Counted from the first letter of the stretch, positions 34,549 through 43,972 are shown. The stretch is 64,000 nt of DNA from VXRD01 sp965242535 (GCA_965242535.1 OZ251458.1:3844001-3908000); one strand, 5' to 3'. A program made the numbers and translations. Notes: generated from the letters alone by a model not told the origin.

Positions 34549-36270
34549 CTACTGACTGCGTTCTCGATTGATCAGAAAGATCGTCAGGACGAGGGAGGCG
34601 ACCGAGCCGAGCATGGCGATGGTCTCGCGCGCGATGCGATAGCCCTGGCCGGGTGTGCTTTCGCGCGCGGGAACCACGATCGCGTCGCCTGGGCGCACGG
34701 GCGAGGTTATCTCAACGCGGATGGGATTGCCCGTATTGCCCTCTACGAGGATGATGTCTTTTCGCTTTGCGCGCGTATTAAACCCGCCCGCGAGGTCGAT
34801 ATATCCGCCCACCGTCAGGGTCGGGTCGTAGGGGATATTCGCAGGTGCAAGGACGGCGCCTGTCACGCGCACGGAAGGGATAAACCGGGGAATGCGGACC
34901 ACATCGCCGTCTTGCAGGAGGATATCGTGCCGATCATCGCCTGCCATGAGGGCCGCGAAATCGATGGGCAAACGCCCGGAAAGTTGCTGGGTTTTGAGGG
35001 TGATGAGGGCTTCTTCGGCGTCTGTGCGCTGCACGCGGTCGATGTCGAGCAAGCGGTCGAGCGCGGGATCATCCTCGGTCCGTTCTTCAAAATTGACCTT
35101 GCGGATGAGGGACGCTTGAACCACAGAGGCTTCGGGCAGGAGTTCGGCATGGCGCAACAATGCTTTGAGGCGGAGCCCCTCTGTTATGGGAAAAGGCCCG
35201 GGGAATTGCACTTCGCCCTCCACGCGCACAAATGCCGTTTCGCCGATGACGTAGAGTTTGTCGCCCGCTTGCACCGGGAGGTTCGCGCTGGGGTCGCCAT
35301 CCAAGGCGCGGGGGAGATCGATGGCGATGGGCGTCCAGTTCCCTTCTTTGGACAAGCGCAACAGTTGGGCGCGTTTGGGCGGATCGTGGGCGCGCAGGCC
35401 ATTGCCCAAAACGACGAGGTCCGCAACGCGGTCGCCGGGCGCGTATTCATAGGCGCCCGGGCGTTGCACTGCGCCCGTGACCGTGACCGAATCGCGCGTG
35501 GCAACGGGCACGACGATTTGCTCGCCGTCGAGGATGAAGGGGTTGTACTGTTCGTCGCCCGTGCGGTTCCACAATGCGAGATCGACCCTGCGCCCGGTGC
35601 GTTGCCACTGTCCGTTTGCCAAACGCATAATTTGGATATTGCGGCTGGATCCCCTGCGGTCGGGGTCGTCGATCAGGCCCCCGGCTTTGAGGATGAGTTG
35701 AGATGCTTGTTCGACGCCGTGGACGCCGACCGCGCCCGGGATGTGTACTTCGCCCACCACGTTGACGGGAAAGACCCGCAAGCGCGTCAGGCCGATGGAA
35801 ATGTCGAGGTGCTGAAAGCGTTTTTGGATCGCGGCTCGGATCGCGCGGTTCGCCTCTGCAAGCGGCAGGAACGCGACCGGAACTGGGCCGACAGACGGGA
35901 CGAGCAAGCTACCGCCCGCGCCCACGGGCACTTCGAAGGTCTCGATGTCCTCGCCTTTGTCGATCACCGCGGCGAAAACATCGCCCGGCCCGACGATATA
36001 GCGGCCCGAGCGAATCGCCGCGTCGTAGGCCGCTTTGCCGATGCTTTTGACGTCGATCTGGGGCGCGTCTGTCTCCGTTTCCTCGAGCGATGGCGCGGAA
36101 AAGGGGCGCGTGGGTTCTCGGCGTTCGGGCTTTTCCTCGGTTTGTCGCGTGTCTCGGCGGCGCGATTGCGCGTGGGCTGCGATGGGATGAAGCGCGAAAT
36201 CGAAGGCGAGCAGGCCCGCGAGCGCGAGGCAAAACACGCGCATCCGCAGGTTCGGCTTTGCATAGCTCAT
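34549..36270 (-). CDS. SLBB-domain polysaccharide export protein
   Basis: 573 residues from the ATG at 36270, which overlaps the thrB stop by 4 bp. Signal peptide to about residue 35 (AAHAQ). A Wza-like Poly_export domain follows (GRYIVGPGDVFAAVI), then four or more SLBB units (for example VNVVGEVHIPGAVGV, VTVTGAVQRPGAYEY, VRVEGEVQFPGPFPI, VRVTGAVLAPANIPY). A single membrane helix sits near the C-terminus (IAMLGSVASLVLTIFLI). Probably exports capsule or exopolysaccharide; no Wzc or glycosyltransferase is adjacent. The C-terminal helix, as in proteins with an inner membrane anchor, differs from classic Wza. Confidence 0.85.
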   Translation of the reverse strand: MSYAKPNLRMRVFCLALAGLLAFDFALHPIAAHAQSRRRDTRQTEEKPERREPTRPFSAPSLEETETDAPQIDVKSIGKAAYDAAIRSGRYIVGPGDVFAAVIDKGEDIETFEVPVGAGGSLLVPSVGPVPVAFLPLAEANRAIRAAIQKRFQHLDISIGLTRLRVFPVNVVGEVHIPGAVGVHGVEQASQLILKAGGLIDDPDRRGSSRNIQIMRLANGQWQRTGRRVDLALWNRTGDEQYNPFILDGEQIVVPVATRDSVTVTGAVQRPGAYEYAPGDRVADLVVLGNGLRAHDPPKRAQLLRLSKEGNWTPIAIDLPRALDGDPSANLPVQAGDKLYVIGETAFVRVEGEVQFPGPFPITEGLRLKALLRHAELLPEASVVQASLIRKVNFEERTEDDPALDRLLDIDRVQRTDAEEALITLKTQQLSGRLPIDFAALMAGDDRHDILLQDGDVVRIPRFIPSVRVTGAVLAPANIPYDPTLTVGGYIDLAGGFNTRAKRKDIILVEGNTGNPIRVEITSPVRPGDAIVVPARESTPGQGYRIARETIAMLGSVASLVLTIFLINRERSQ

Positions 36271-37166
36271 GTGATGGTCACTCCAAGGGGATCGATTTTG
36301 AGAATGCGATAGCGCGAGGGGATGTTTTTTGACGCCCAGATCCCGGTCATGGCCCTGCCTATCGCGTCTGCATTTTGCGAGGTCAGCGCGATGAGGGTCG
36401 GCCCCGCGCCCGATAGCGCGGCGCCCCATGCCCCGGCGTTGACCGCGGCGTCGAGAATTTGATCGAAGCCCGGGATGAGCTTTGCGCGATGGGGTTGGTG
36501 CAATCGGTCTCGCATGCCAATCGCGAGCAGGTCGAATTCGCCCGCGATCAGCGCGGCGGTCGTCAAGCACGCGCGGCTCGCGCTGAAGACCGCGTCGCGA
36601 TGGGCGATGGTGCGCGGCAACGCATCGCGGGCGTCTCGGGTGTTGAGTTCAAATTCCGGGATGGCGACCACGGCGCGCAGGTCGGCGGGGGGCACGGCGC
36701 GTACGCAAGCCACGCGATCCCCGTCCATCACAGAGGCGGTCAACCCGCCGAGCAAGCAGGGCGAGACATTGTCCGGGTGGCCTTCGATGGCCGTGGCGAT
36801 GTCGAGCATCTCCGGCCGGGAAAAGGGATCGCCCAACAGGCGGTTGGCCGCGACGATCCCGCCGACGATCGCGGTCGAACTGCTGCCCAACCCCCGGGCG
36901 AGCGGGATGTCGTTTTGCATGCGGATGTCCATCCCAGGCAGGGCGTTGCCCGCCCGCTGTGCCGCGACTCGGGCCGCGCGATAGAATAGATTTTCGCCAT
37001 CGGTCGGCAAGGTGCCCCGGCCTTCGCCGCAGATGGTGAGCGCCGCGCCCGGGCGCGTTCGGGTGCGTACCGCGACTGCGTTGTAAATGGACAAGGCCAT
37101 GCCCAAGGCGTCGTACCCGGGCCCTAAGTTGGATGTGGAGCCGGGCAGGCGGATGCGAAATTCCAT
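36267..37166 (-). CDS. thrB: Homoserine kinase
   Basis: 299 residues from the ATG at 37166. Phosphorylates homoserine toward threonine. GHMP kinase motifs: PGSTSNLGPGYDALGMAL at the start, the ATP loop PLARGLGSSSTAIVGG near residue 85, and the C-terminal GAWGAALSGAGPTLIAL. Length is normal. Its start overlaps the hemW stop (TAATG) and its stop overlaps the SLBB gene start. thrC and hom are not in the window. Confidence 0.92.
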   Translation of the reverse strand: MEFRIRLPGSTSNLGPGYDALGMALSIYNAVAVRTRTRPGAALTICGEGRGTLPTDGENLFYRAARVAAQRAGNALPGMDIRMQNDIPLARGLGSSSTAIVGGIVAANRLLGDPFSRPEMLDIATAIEGHPDNVSPCLLGGLTASVMDGDRVACVRAVPPADLRAVVAIPEFELNTRDARDALPRTIAHRDAVFSASRACLTTAALIAGEFDLLAIGMRDRLHQPHRAKLIPGFDQILDAAVNAGAWGAALSGAGPTLIALTSQNADAIGRAMTGIWASKNIPSRYRILKIDPLGVTIT

Positions 37167-38269
37167 TAGAGTTCTCGCACGAGTTCGGCGCAAACCCAGT
37201 CCGCGAGGAGGATCCCCCTGCGCGTCAGGCGGATGCGGTCGTCAATTTGTTCGATGAGGTCGTACTTTGCCATTGCCGAGCAGCGATCGCGGATTTTTGG
37301 ATGCTGCGAAATCTCGGCGCGAAGCCCCCTGCGTTCGCGCAAGCCGAGCATGACGCGCTCGATCATGCGCTGCGCGGGGGTGAGGGTTTCCACTCGGTCG
37401 CAGGCGTCTCCGCCATCCTCAACGCGGCGGATGTACGCGGTGAGGGCGCGCACATTCCACGCGCGGCGGTTGTCGAAATGGGAATGCGCGGCCATGCCGA
37501 CGCCCCAATACGCGCGGCCGCGCCAGTACTTGCGGTTGTGCCGAGAGGCGTATCCCGGGCGGGCGAAATTCGAGATTTCGTACTGCGCGTACCCGGCGGC
37601 TTCGAGTCGGTCTATCGCCTGCGAGTACATCGCGGCTTGGTCCGTTTCCGGCGGCAAGTCCAATCGCCCCTTTTGCAACCGGCGGGCAAAATTCGTGCGC
37701 GGCTCAACGGTGAGGCCATACGTCGAGATGTGCTCGGGCCGCAGGTCAATCGCCCTGCTCAGGCTTTCGCTCCATTCCCCGCGCGTTTGCCCGGGCGCGC
37801 CGAACATGAGGTCGATGCCGATGTTCTCAAACCCCGCGTCTCGCGCTGCGTCAAACGCGGCGGTCGCGTCGCGTGCCGCGTGGAATCGCCCGAGTGCTTT
37901 GAGCGCGCGATCCCCAAATGCCTGTACGCCCAAGCTCAAGCGGTTGATGCCGAGGGCGCGCAATTTTTCAAAGTGTTCGCGGTCGTTGGGATTGGCTTCT
38001 GCCGCGATTTCCGCATCTGGGGACACGGCGTCTTTTACAGTGGTCAGGACGCGCCCCAGTTGCGCGGGCGGAATGGCCGAGGGCGTGCCCCCGCCGAAGT
38101 GGATCGTATCGAACGCGGGCCGCGTGCTTTGCATGCGGTGCTGCAACTCGGCGATGACCGCATCGGTATATCGCTTTGCGAGGTGTGTTTTTCCCACGAC
38201 AAATGCAAAATCGCAATACGGACACCGCGAGTGGCAAAATGGGATGTGGATGTAGAGGCCGAGATTCAC
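37166..38269 (-). CDS. hemW: HemW-like radical SAM protein
   Basis: 367 residues. YIHIPFCHSRCPYCDF has the C-x(3)-C-x(2)-C cluster plus the following Phe. FGGGTPSAIP, SLGVQAF, GIDLMFGAPGQ and YEISNFARPG are typical of HemW, once called oxygen-independent coproporphyrinogen oxidase-like and now regarded as a heme chaperone. The C-terminal HemN domain is present. It starts 3 bp after the end of the extended lepB frame (38273), showing an old lepB-hemW coupling. Confidence 0.92.
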   Translation of the reverse strand: MNLGLYIHIPFCHSRCPYCDFAFVVGKTHLAKRYTDAVIAELQHRMQSTRPAFDTIHFGGGTPSAIPPAQLGRVLTTVKDAVSPDAEIAAEANPNDREHFEKLRALGINRLSLGVQAFGDRALKALGRFHAARDATAAFDAARDAGFENIGIDLMFGAPGQTRGEWSESLSRAIDLRPEHISTYGLTVEPRTNFARRLQKGRLDLPPETDQAAMYSQAIDRLEAAGYAQYEISNFARPGYASRHNRKYWRGRAYWGVGMAAHSHFDNRRAWNVRALTAYIRRVEDGGDACDRVETLTPAQRMIERVMLGLRERRGLRAEISQHPKIRDRCSAMAKYDLIEQIDDRIRLTRRGILLADWVCAELVREL

Positions 38270-38272
38270 GTT

Positions 38273-38950
38273 TCACTCCACGCGCATGCCGATGCGCCGC
38301 CAGCGCGTGCGGCTCGGGAACTGGATCAGATGGTAGAGCGCGATGCCCGGTAGCGAACTCCAGTTGTGGTATTGGGGGCCATGGGCATCGGGCGCCTACG
38401 ACCAGTAGAGCACGAACGCTTTGCCGCGAATGAGGTCGCGCTCGAGAAAGCCCCAGTATCGGCTATCCTCGCTCCTGTCGCGGTTGTCGCCCATCGCGAA
38501 ATAACCGCCCTCGGGCACGCGCACAGGGCCGTAGTTGTCGCGGGTGTGGGCGAATTTGCGGATGAAGGGATCCGTGTGTTTTGCCCGCGGCGGATTGCGG
38601 ACGATCTCGCCATCGACATAGAGTTTTTTGTCTTTGATCTCAACGCTTTGTCCGGGCCCTGCCACGATGCGCTTGATGTAGTCGCGGGACGGGTCTCGCG
38701 GGTATTGAAAGATGACCACATCCCCAGGCTCTGGCTCTCGGATCGCCGGCAAGCGGATGCCGGTAAACGGAATGCGCGCGCCGTAGATGAACTTGTTCGC
38801 CAACAAAAAATCGCCGATCAGCAAGGTGTCTTCCATCGATCCGGACGGAATGCGAAACGCCTGCACGACCAAGGTGCGGATGACGAGCGCGATGGCAAAC
38901 GCGAGCGCGATGGCTTTGAGGTATTCGACAATCACGGATTTTTTGGACAT
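38273..38950 (-). CDS. lepB: Signal peptidase I with in-frame amber stop (lepB, possibly decaying)
   Basis: From the ATG at 38950 the frame gives 184 residues to a TAG at 38396-38398; the same frame then continues for 40 codons to TGA at 38273. The catalytic Ser38 (PSGSM), Lys93 (YIKRIVAGPG) and the late MGDNRDRSEDSR box all lie before the TAG. The continuation after the amber, ending RWRRIGMRVE, looks like the genuine SPase I C-terminus (YWSW...RW-x-RIG), so TAG probably replaced TGG. There is one N-terminal membrane helix. The bases before the ATG come from IE400 copy 6 and show no ribosome site. Confidence 0.85.
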
Positions 38951-39098
38951 AAAAAAGCAAGTACTCTGTAAATTAAATAATTCTCAATTTTGATACGCAC
39001 AACTCAGCACCGACATTGCTCGCTTTTCTAACAACTTTGGTCCTAAAGCATCATTTGTTGCCTTCGATGCCTTCGGCGACTTACTTTTTGTCTACAGC

Positions 39099-40294
39099 CA
39101 TACTACGCGACAAAACTAAGAATCGGGTAAAAATCGCGCTTCTTTTAGGATTTTCAGACAGCGTTGGAATGTGCGTGCGTGGTCTTGAATATTCAAAAGG
39201 ACATATTGCAGATAATCGAGTCCATATCGAAAGAGACTTTTCTCTTTTTTCTCATGGTTTTTTATTTTGAGCGGGGTGTGGTGGGCGCGCGCTTCGCCCA
39301 TGAGATGGGCCCAACACACGGCGAGGGTCAAGAGCGCGATGAGTTTTTCGATGCGGTCGGCGTCGGTGAGATGGGTCTGTTCGAGATCAAAGCCTCGGCG
39401 TTTGAGGTTGGCAAAAAGGACTTCAATACTCCATCGTTTTTTATAGGTCTTGAGTGCGTCAATGCCTTGTGTGTTGCTGCCGACCATCACCCATTCCTCT
39501 GGGCATCGGATTGCCGATAAAGAGAGCGATTGTCCATAGACGCGCCCGGGTTTTGGCAAGGTCGTTTGCTGATTCAAGGTCAGATTGGCGAATCGTTTTT
39601 TCAATGGAATCGCTTTTTGTCCCGTTTCGAGGATCGCGTTTTCTTTGAGGCGAATGACAAAAGGCATGTTGTTTTCGGTCAACCACTTAAACCATTTTCG
39701 CCCAATAAATTCGCGGTCGGCCACCAAGGCGCGAATCTTACAGGTCTTGATGTGTTGACGGACCCGTTTCATGAGGTCTATGCGCTCTTGCGTGCTCGAG
39801 TTGCCCTTTTTGTGGAGCATCTTGAAGCAAATGGGAAACGCCATGTCTCGATAGAGGATGCCCACGGTCAGGAGATTGATCGACACCTTACCCAACGACC
39901 ATTGGGTCCGGTCCATGGCGAGGATAAAATCCGATTTGACCGGTAAGAGATGCAGAATCAAGCCCGTTGCCCAATCTTCCGGTAGCGTGAACTCGGCGAA
40001 AAAACGTTGGATTCTGCGGTAGTTGGATTTTGGCTTCACTTTGCCATTGAGCGCATTGGCCAGTTTGGTCAAATTGACGGTCGTCACTTTCATCAAGGCC
40101 AAGAGAAAGGCCGAGAGGAAGGTCACCCGGGCTTTGTGCCAAGGAAAATGCGCTTGCAAGATGGGGTACAGTTGCATAACTTGATCCGACATAGACCTGT
40201 GCTTTCCGAGAAGGGGTGAGGGTTTTTGCGGATAACTTAAATCTAACTCTTTTTCAGATTTTGCACAGGTCTTTATTTTTTGTCGCGTAGTATG
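39099..40294 (-). mobile_element. IS4-family insertion sequence, 1196 bp, intact
   Basis: Ends are inverted repeats CATACTACGCGACAAAA (17/17 identical) at 39099-39115 and 40278-40294. Both sides are flanked by the direct repeat CTACAGC (39092-39098 and 40295-40301), a 7 bp target duplication. The single gene fills most of the element. Intact ends and frame suggest recent insertion. Confidence 0.92.
39116..40192 (-). CDS. IS4-family DDE transposase
   Basis: 358 residues. Catalytic triad Asp94 (LAMDRTQW), Asp159 (VADREF) and Glu257, the last inside the IS4 signature Y250-x2-R253-x3-E257-x6-K264 (YKKRWSIEVLFANLK). All residues are present, so the enzyme is likely active. The start MSDQVMQLYP lies about 100 bp inside the right end of the element. 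Confidence 0.93.
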   Translation of the reverse strand: MSDQVMQLYPILQAHFPWHKARVTFLSAFLLALMKVTTVNLTKLANALNGKVKPKSNYRRIQRFFAEFTLPEDWATGLILHLLPVKSDFILAMDRTQWSLGKVSINLLTVGILYRDMAFPICFKMLHKKGNSSTQERIDLMKRVRQHIKTCKIRALVADREFIGRKWFKWLTENNMPFVIRLKENAILETGQKAIPLKKRFANLTLNQQTTLPKPGRVYGQSLSLSAIRCPEEWVMVGSNTQGIDALKTYKKRWSIEVLFANLKRRGFDLEQTHLTDADRIEKLIALLTLAVCWAHLMGEARAHHTPLKIKNHEKKEKSLFRYGLDYLQYVLLNIQDHARTFQRCLKILKEARFLPDS

Positions 40295-40598
40295 CTACAG
40301 CAACAAAAAGTAAGCAAAAAATGCCGCTCTCATGCGCCGAGGGGCTAGGCACAGCGCAAATCGCTTTTGTAATAGGACGACATGAGACAGCCTGCAAGGT
40401 GAGTTGCAAAAAAGAAGTGCGTTGCGAGACGGACTTGCGCGCTGTGCTTGATGGCTTTCGGTGATGGGCTTTTGGGATGGCATGTTGGGCGATGGCTTAA
40501 TTGACGTACGGCATCACGTCCACCATGCTTTTGAAAAATTGAAATCCATAATTATTTAATTTACAGAATAGTGAGCCATCAGGCATGTGCCGAAACGA

Positions 40599-42398
40599 TT
40601 ATCCCTCCATCCGCAAGACCGCGAGGAATGCCTCTTGGGGGATCTCGATCGCGCCGACTTGTTTCATGCGCTTTTTGCCCTCTTTTTGCCGCTCGAGCAA
40701 TTTGCGCTTGCGCGTGATGTCGCCGCCATAACACTTGGCGGTGACGTTTTTGCGGAAGGGGCGCACGGTTTCGCGGGCGATCACTTTCGCGCCGATGGCC
40801 GCTTGGATGACGACTTCAAAGAGCTGGCGCGGGATCAGGGCTTTGAGCCTGCGGCACAAGGCGCGGCCCCAGTCGTACGCGCGGTCGCGGTGGACGATGG
40901 CCGAAAGGGCGTCTAAGGGGTCGCCGTTGATGAGCAGGTCGAGTTTGACCAAGTCCGCCGTGGCGTGTTTTTTGTATTCGTAGTCGAACGACGCGTAACC
41001 CCGAGACGCGGATTTGAGGCGGTCGTAAAAATCGAGGACGATTTCCGACAGGGGCAGGTCGTAGCGCAACAAGGCGCGGGTGGGGTCGATGTATTCGGTC
41101 GTGCGGTAATGCCCCCGCCGGTCTTGGGCGATCCGCATGATGTTGCCCACGTAGTCAGACGGGACGAGGATTTGCGCGTCGAGCACGGGTTCGGCGATGT
41201 CTTGGATCTGTCCCGCAGGGGGCATTTGCGCGGGATTTTGCACGTGTAGCAACGCGCCATCGCTCAAGCGCACGCGGTATTCGACATTGGGCACGGTGGT
41301 GATGATGTCGATGTCGAACTCCCGATCCAACCGCTCTTGGATGATTTCCATGTGCAACAGGCCGAGGAAGCCACAGCGAAATCCAAAGCCGAGCGCGGTG
41401 GAGGTTTCGGGTTCGTAGTGCAGGGACGCGTCGTTGAGGTGCAGTTTTTCCAGCGCGGAGCGGAGGTTTTCAAAGTCGTCTGACGAGACGGGATACAGCC
41501 CGGCAAAGACCATCGGTTTGACTTTTTGGTACCCGGGCAAAGGGGCAGATGCGGGATGGATTGAGTGGGTAACCGTGTCGCCCACGCGCGCGTCTTCGAG
41601 GTCCTTGATGCCCGCGATCAGGTACCCGACTTCGCCCGCGCCCAGGCTTTTTTGCGGGACGCGCTTGAGTTTGAGGGTGCCGATTTCTTCCGCGCTGTAC
41701 GTTTGCCGGGTCGAGAACATGCGGATGGGCATGTCCTTTTGCAAAACGCCGTCAAACACGCGCACGTAGGCCACGGCGCCGCGGTACTGGTCGAAGATGG
41801 AATCGAAGATGAGGGCTTTGAGCGGCGCGGCGGGGTCGCCTTGCGGAGGTGGGATGTCGTCGATGATGGCGGTCAAGAGGCCGTCTATGCCAATGCCTTC
41901 TTTCGCGCTGATTTTGACGATTTCCTCTTCTTCCACCCCGAGCAGGTCGTGGAGTTGCATGACCACGCGGTCGATCTCCGCGCCGGGCAGGTCGATTTTG
42001 TTGATGACCGGGATGATCGTCAAGTCGTGTTCCAACGCGAGCAAGACATTGCTGACGGTTTGCGCTTCCACGCCTTGCGCGGCATCTACGAGGAGCAACG
42101 CGCCTTCACACGCGGTCAGGCTGCGCGAGACTTCGTAGGAAAAATCGACGTGGCCGGGCGTGTCGATGAGGTTGAGTTCGTAAACCCGCCCATCCGGCGC
42201 GCTGTAATCCATGCGAATGGCGTGCGACTTGATCGTGATGCCCCGCTCGCGCTCGAGGTCCATGCTGTCGAGCACTTGGTCTTGCATCTGGAATTTGCTC
42301 AGGGTTTGCGTCTGCTCGAGCAAGCGGTCGGCCAAGGTCGATTTGCCATGGTCGATATGCGCGATAATGGAGAAATTTCGGATGTTCTGGAGATTCAT
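40599..42398 (-). CDS. lepA: Elongation factor 4 (LepA)
   Basis: 599 residues. Translational GTPase that acts on stalled or misassembling ribosomes. G1 AHIDHGKST, G2 RGITIKS, G3 DTPGHVDF and G4 NKIDLP are present, then domains II, III and V and the LepA-specific C-terminal domain (DPLDALSAIVHR, RRLKALIPRQLFEV, KNVTAKCYGGDITRKRKLLE). Length is exactly family-typical. In many bacteria lepB follows directly; here the two are 1.65 kb apart because of IE400 copy 6 with its IS. A good promoter precedes it. Confidence 0.96.
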   Translation of the reverse strand: MNLQNIRNFSIIAHIDHGKSTLADRLLEQTQTLSKFQMQDQVLDSMDLERERGITIKSHAIRMDYSAPDGRVYELNLIDTPGHVDFSYEVSRSLTACEGALLLVDAAQGVEAQTVSNVLLALEHDLTIIPVINKIDLPGAEIDRVVMQLHDLLGVEEEEIVKISAKEGIGIDGLLTAIIDDIPPPQGDPAAPLKALIFDSIFDQYRGAVAYVRVFDGVLQKDMPIRMFSTRQTYSAEEIGTLKLKRVPQKSLGAGEVGYLIAGIKDLEDARVGDTVTHSIHPASAPLPGYQKVKPMVFAGLYPVSSDDFENLRSALEKLHLNDASLHYEPETSTALGFGFRCGFLGLLHMEIIQERLDREFDIDIITTVPNVEYRVRLSDGALLHVQNPAQMPPAGQIQDIAEPVLDAQILVPSDYVGNIMRIAQDRRGHYRTTEYIDPTRALLRYDLPLSEIVLDFYDRLKSASRGYASFDYEYKKHATADLVKLDLLINGDPLDALSAIVHRDRAYDWGRALCRRLKALIPRQLFEVVIQAAIGAKVIARETVRPFRKNVTAKCYGGDITRKRKLLERQKEGKKRMKQVGAIEIPQEAFLAVLRMEG

Positions 42399-42442
42399 CG
42401 CGTTGGCAATAAGGGGAAAATGAGGGCGATAAAACGAGTGGG

Positions 42443-42471
42443 AATATACCGCCTTGTCCCCTTGAAGTCAA
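42443..42471 (-). promoter_or_regulatory. Sigma-70-type promoter of lepA
   Basis: Minus strand TTGACT (42466-42471), 17 bp spacer, TATATT (42443-42448), 45 bp before the lepA ATG. The remaining 230 bp to the next plus-strand gene (42703) hold no convincing gene; only a 36-codon frame with a weak start (around 42553) was seen. Confidence 0.7.
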
Positions 42472-42702
42472 TCAAAGGCCGAAAAGTCCTGCAAAAAATA
42501 TCAAATGGGCTATATTCCGATCTGTGAACACCATAAGAAATTTGCGCGGGAAATGGCGCCGAGACCCAAACTACCGCTCGCGTTGCCGGGCGTGCGGACT
42601 GAGCTGTGCGTAACGTCAGTGACGGATAAAGAGCGGTTTTTCCATATCTCGAAAAGGTCGGGGCGATAGGTCCCATTCCCAATTTTAAAAAAGGATCGAA
42701 CC

Positions 42703-43812
42703 TTGAAAATCGATGCCGCAGAAATACGGTATGTCGAGTTGCCGTTGATTTCGCCGTGGCGCACGGCGTATGGCGAGGATGCGACGGTGCATTCGGTAGT
42801 GGTCAAATTGTCTGGGGAAGGCGCTGAAGCGTGGGGCGAGGCAACGCCGTTTTACGCGCCGACCTATTCACCGGAATCCGCCCGGTCCGTTTACGAGACC
42901 GCACGGGAATTTTTTTTGCCGCGATTGGTGGGGCAAACCTTGGACTCGGCGCGCGATGTCATGGACAGGCTGGCGATTTTTAAGGGCAATCCCTTTGCCA
43001 AAGCGGCCGTGGAAACCGCGTGGTGGGCACTGGACAGCAAATTGAAGGGCATCCCCCTGTGGCGGTCGCTGGGGGCGAGTGATCCGACTGTGGCGTGCGG
43101 CGCGGATTTTGGCGTGCAAGATACCATTGACGAACTTTTGTCTCTGATCCAAGGCGCGGTGGACGACGGGTATCCGCGCATCAAGTTGAAGGTCAAGCAC
43201 GGCTGGGATATCGACGTGCTCAAGGCCGTGCGGGCGGCATTTCCGGATCCCGTCATTCATGTGGATTGCAACGCGGGCTATGATTTGCACTCGGATTTTG
43301 ACGCGCTCATGGCATTTGATCAATTCAATCTGGCGATGATCGAACAACCGTTAGATCACCTCGACCTGATCGAACACGCCGAGTTGCAACGCCAAATCGC
43401 AACGCCCGTGTGCTTGGACGAATCCGTAAAACGCCCTCGGGATTTTGAACTCGCCCTCAAGTTGGGCGCGTGTCGCGCGATCAACGTCAAACCGGGCCGC
43501 GTGGGCGGCTTGTTCAACGCGCTGCAAATTCACGACTTGGCGCGCAACGCGGGCATGGAAGCATGGGTGGGCGGCATGCTGGAAAGCGGTATCGGCGCGG
43601 GGATTTGCGCGGCCTTGGGCACGCTACCCGGATTTACGTATCCCGCAGACGTGTTTCCCTCTTCCAAGTTCTATGTCGAGGAGATTACAGACCGGTGGAT
43701 CGAGCAGAACGAAAAATGCAACGTGGTGCTGGACGACAGGCCCGGCGTCGGCTTTGATCCCGTTCCCGACCGGTTGGAAAAGGTGACGGTGATGAGGGCG
43801 GATCTCGGATGA
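42703..43812 (+). CDS. Enolase-superfamily enzyme, o-succinylbenzoate synthase / N-succinylamino acid racemase type
   Basis: 369 residues from a TTG start (AAAAAAGGATCG in front). MLE-type barrel residues: K161-L-K163 (acid/base), metal ligands D188 (VDCN), E214 (MIEQPL) and D239 (LDES), and K263 (NVKPGR). The sequence around IEQPLDHLDLIEHAELQ, GRVGGLFNALQIHD and VGGMLESGIGAG follows the MenC2/NSAR group rather than mandelate racemase. In the cell it may make o-succinylbenzoate for menaquinone or racemise N-acyl amino acids. No men genes are near, so the racemase role is at least as likely. Confidence 0.82.
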   Translation: MKIDAAEIRYVELPLISPWRTAYGEDATVHSVVVKLSGEGAEAWGEATPFYAPTYSPESARSVYETAREFFLPRLVGQTLDSARDVMDRLAIFKGNPFAKAAVETAWWALDSKLKGIPLWRSLGASDPTVACGADFGVQDTIDELLSLIQGAVDDGYPRIKLKVKHGWDIDVLKAVRAAFPDPVIHVDCNAGYDLHSDFDALMAFDQFNLAMIEQPLDHLDLIEHAELQRQIATPVCLDESVKRPRDFELALKLGACRAINVKPGRVGGLFNALQIHDLARNAGMEAWVGGMLESGIGAGICAALGTLPGFTYPADVFPSSKFYVEEITDRWIEQNEKCNVVLDDRPGVGFDPVPDRLEKVTVMRADLG

Positions 43813-43834
43813 AAAGCGGGGAAAGGGGTAAGAC

Positions 43835-43972
43835 AGGAGACGGGAGATGGGGTTAGCCACAAAAGGCACAAAAAGGCGATGTCCCGTGCTCGGTCAAAGA
43901 TATAAGATACAAGGGGAGACGGGAGACGGGAAAGGTGAGAAGCAATCGCAATCGTAGGGACAGGCCCCTGTG
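43835..43972. repeat. REP-A region left of an IE430 element
   Basis: GACGGGAGACGGGA heptamers, a GGTTAGCCACAAAAGGCAC unit (43851), CGATGTCCCGTGCTCGGTCA, then a reverse REP-A interrupted in its loop at 43972. The same order occurs inverted at 49210-49325. Its last bases CCCCTGTG (43965-43972) are the target duplication of the IE430 element. Confidence 0.75.

Larger units (their letters stand above)
38962..40570 (+). repeat. IE400 copy 6, complete, interrupted by the IS4-like element
   Basis: Left terminal repeat TACTCTGTAAATTAAATAAT at 38962, right end TTACAGAATA at 40570. Without the 1196 bp IS and one 7 bp duplication the element is about 406 bp, the same as copy 1. The IS is in the loop of the central hairpin (CTTACTTTTTGT / ACAAAAAGTAAG). 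It occupies the lepB-lepA intergenic region. Confidence 0.85.

Noticed and set aside
36288..38395. Large plus-strand frames opposite thrB and hemW
   Set aside because: Shadows of the minus-strand genes, which carry complete family motifs.
42553..42669. Small frames upstream of the enolase-superfamily gene
   Set aside because: Neither has a ribosome site nor a recognisable motif; the region is better explained as a divergent regulatory gap.
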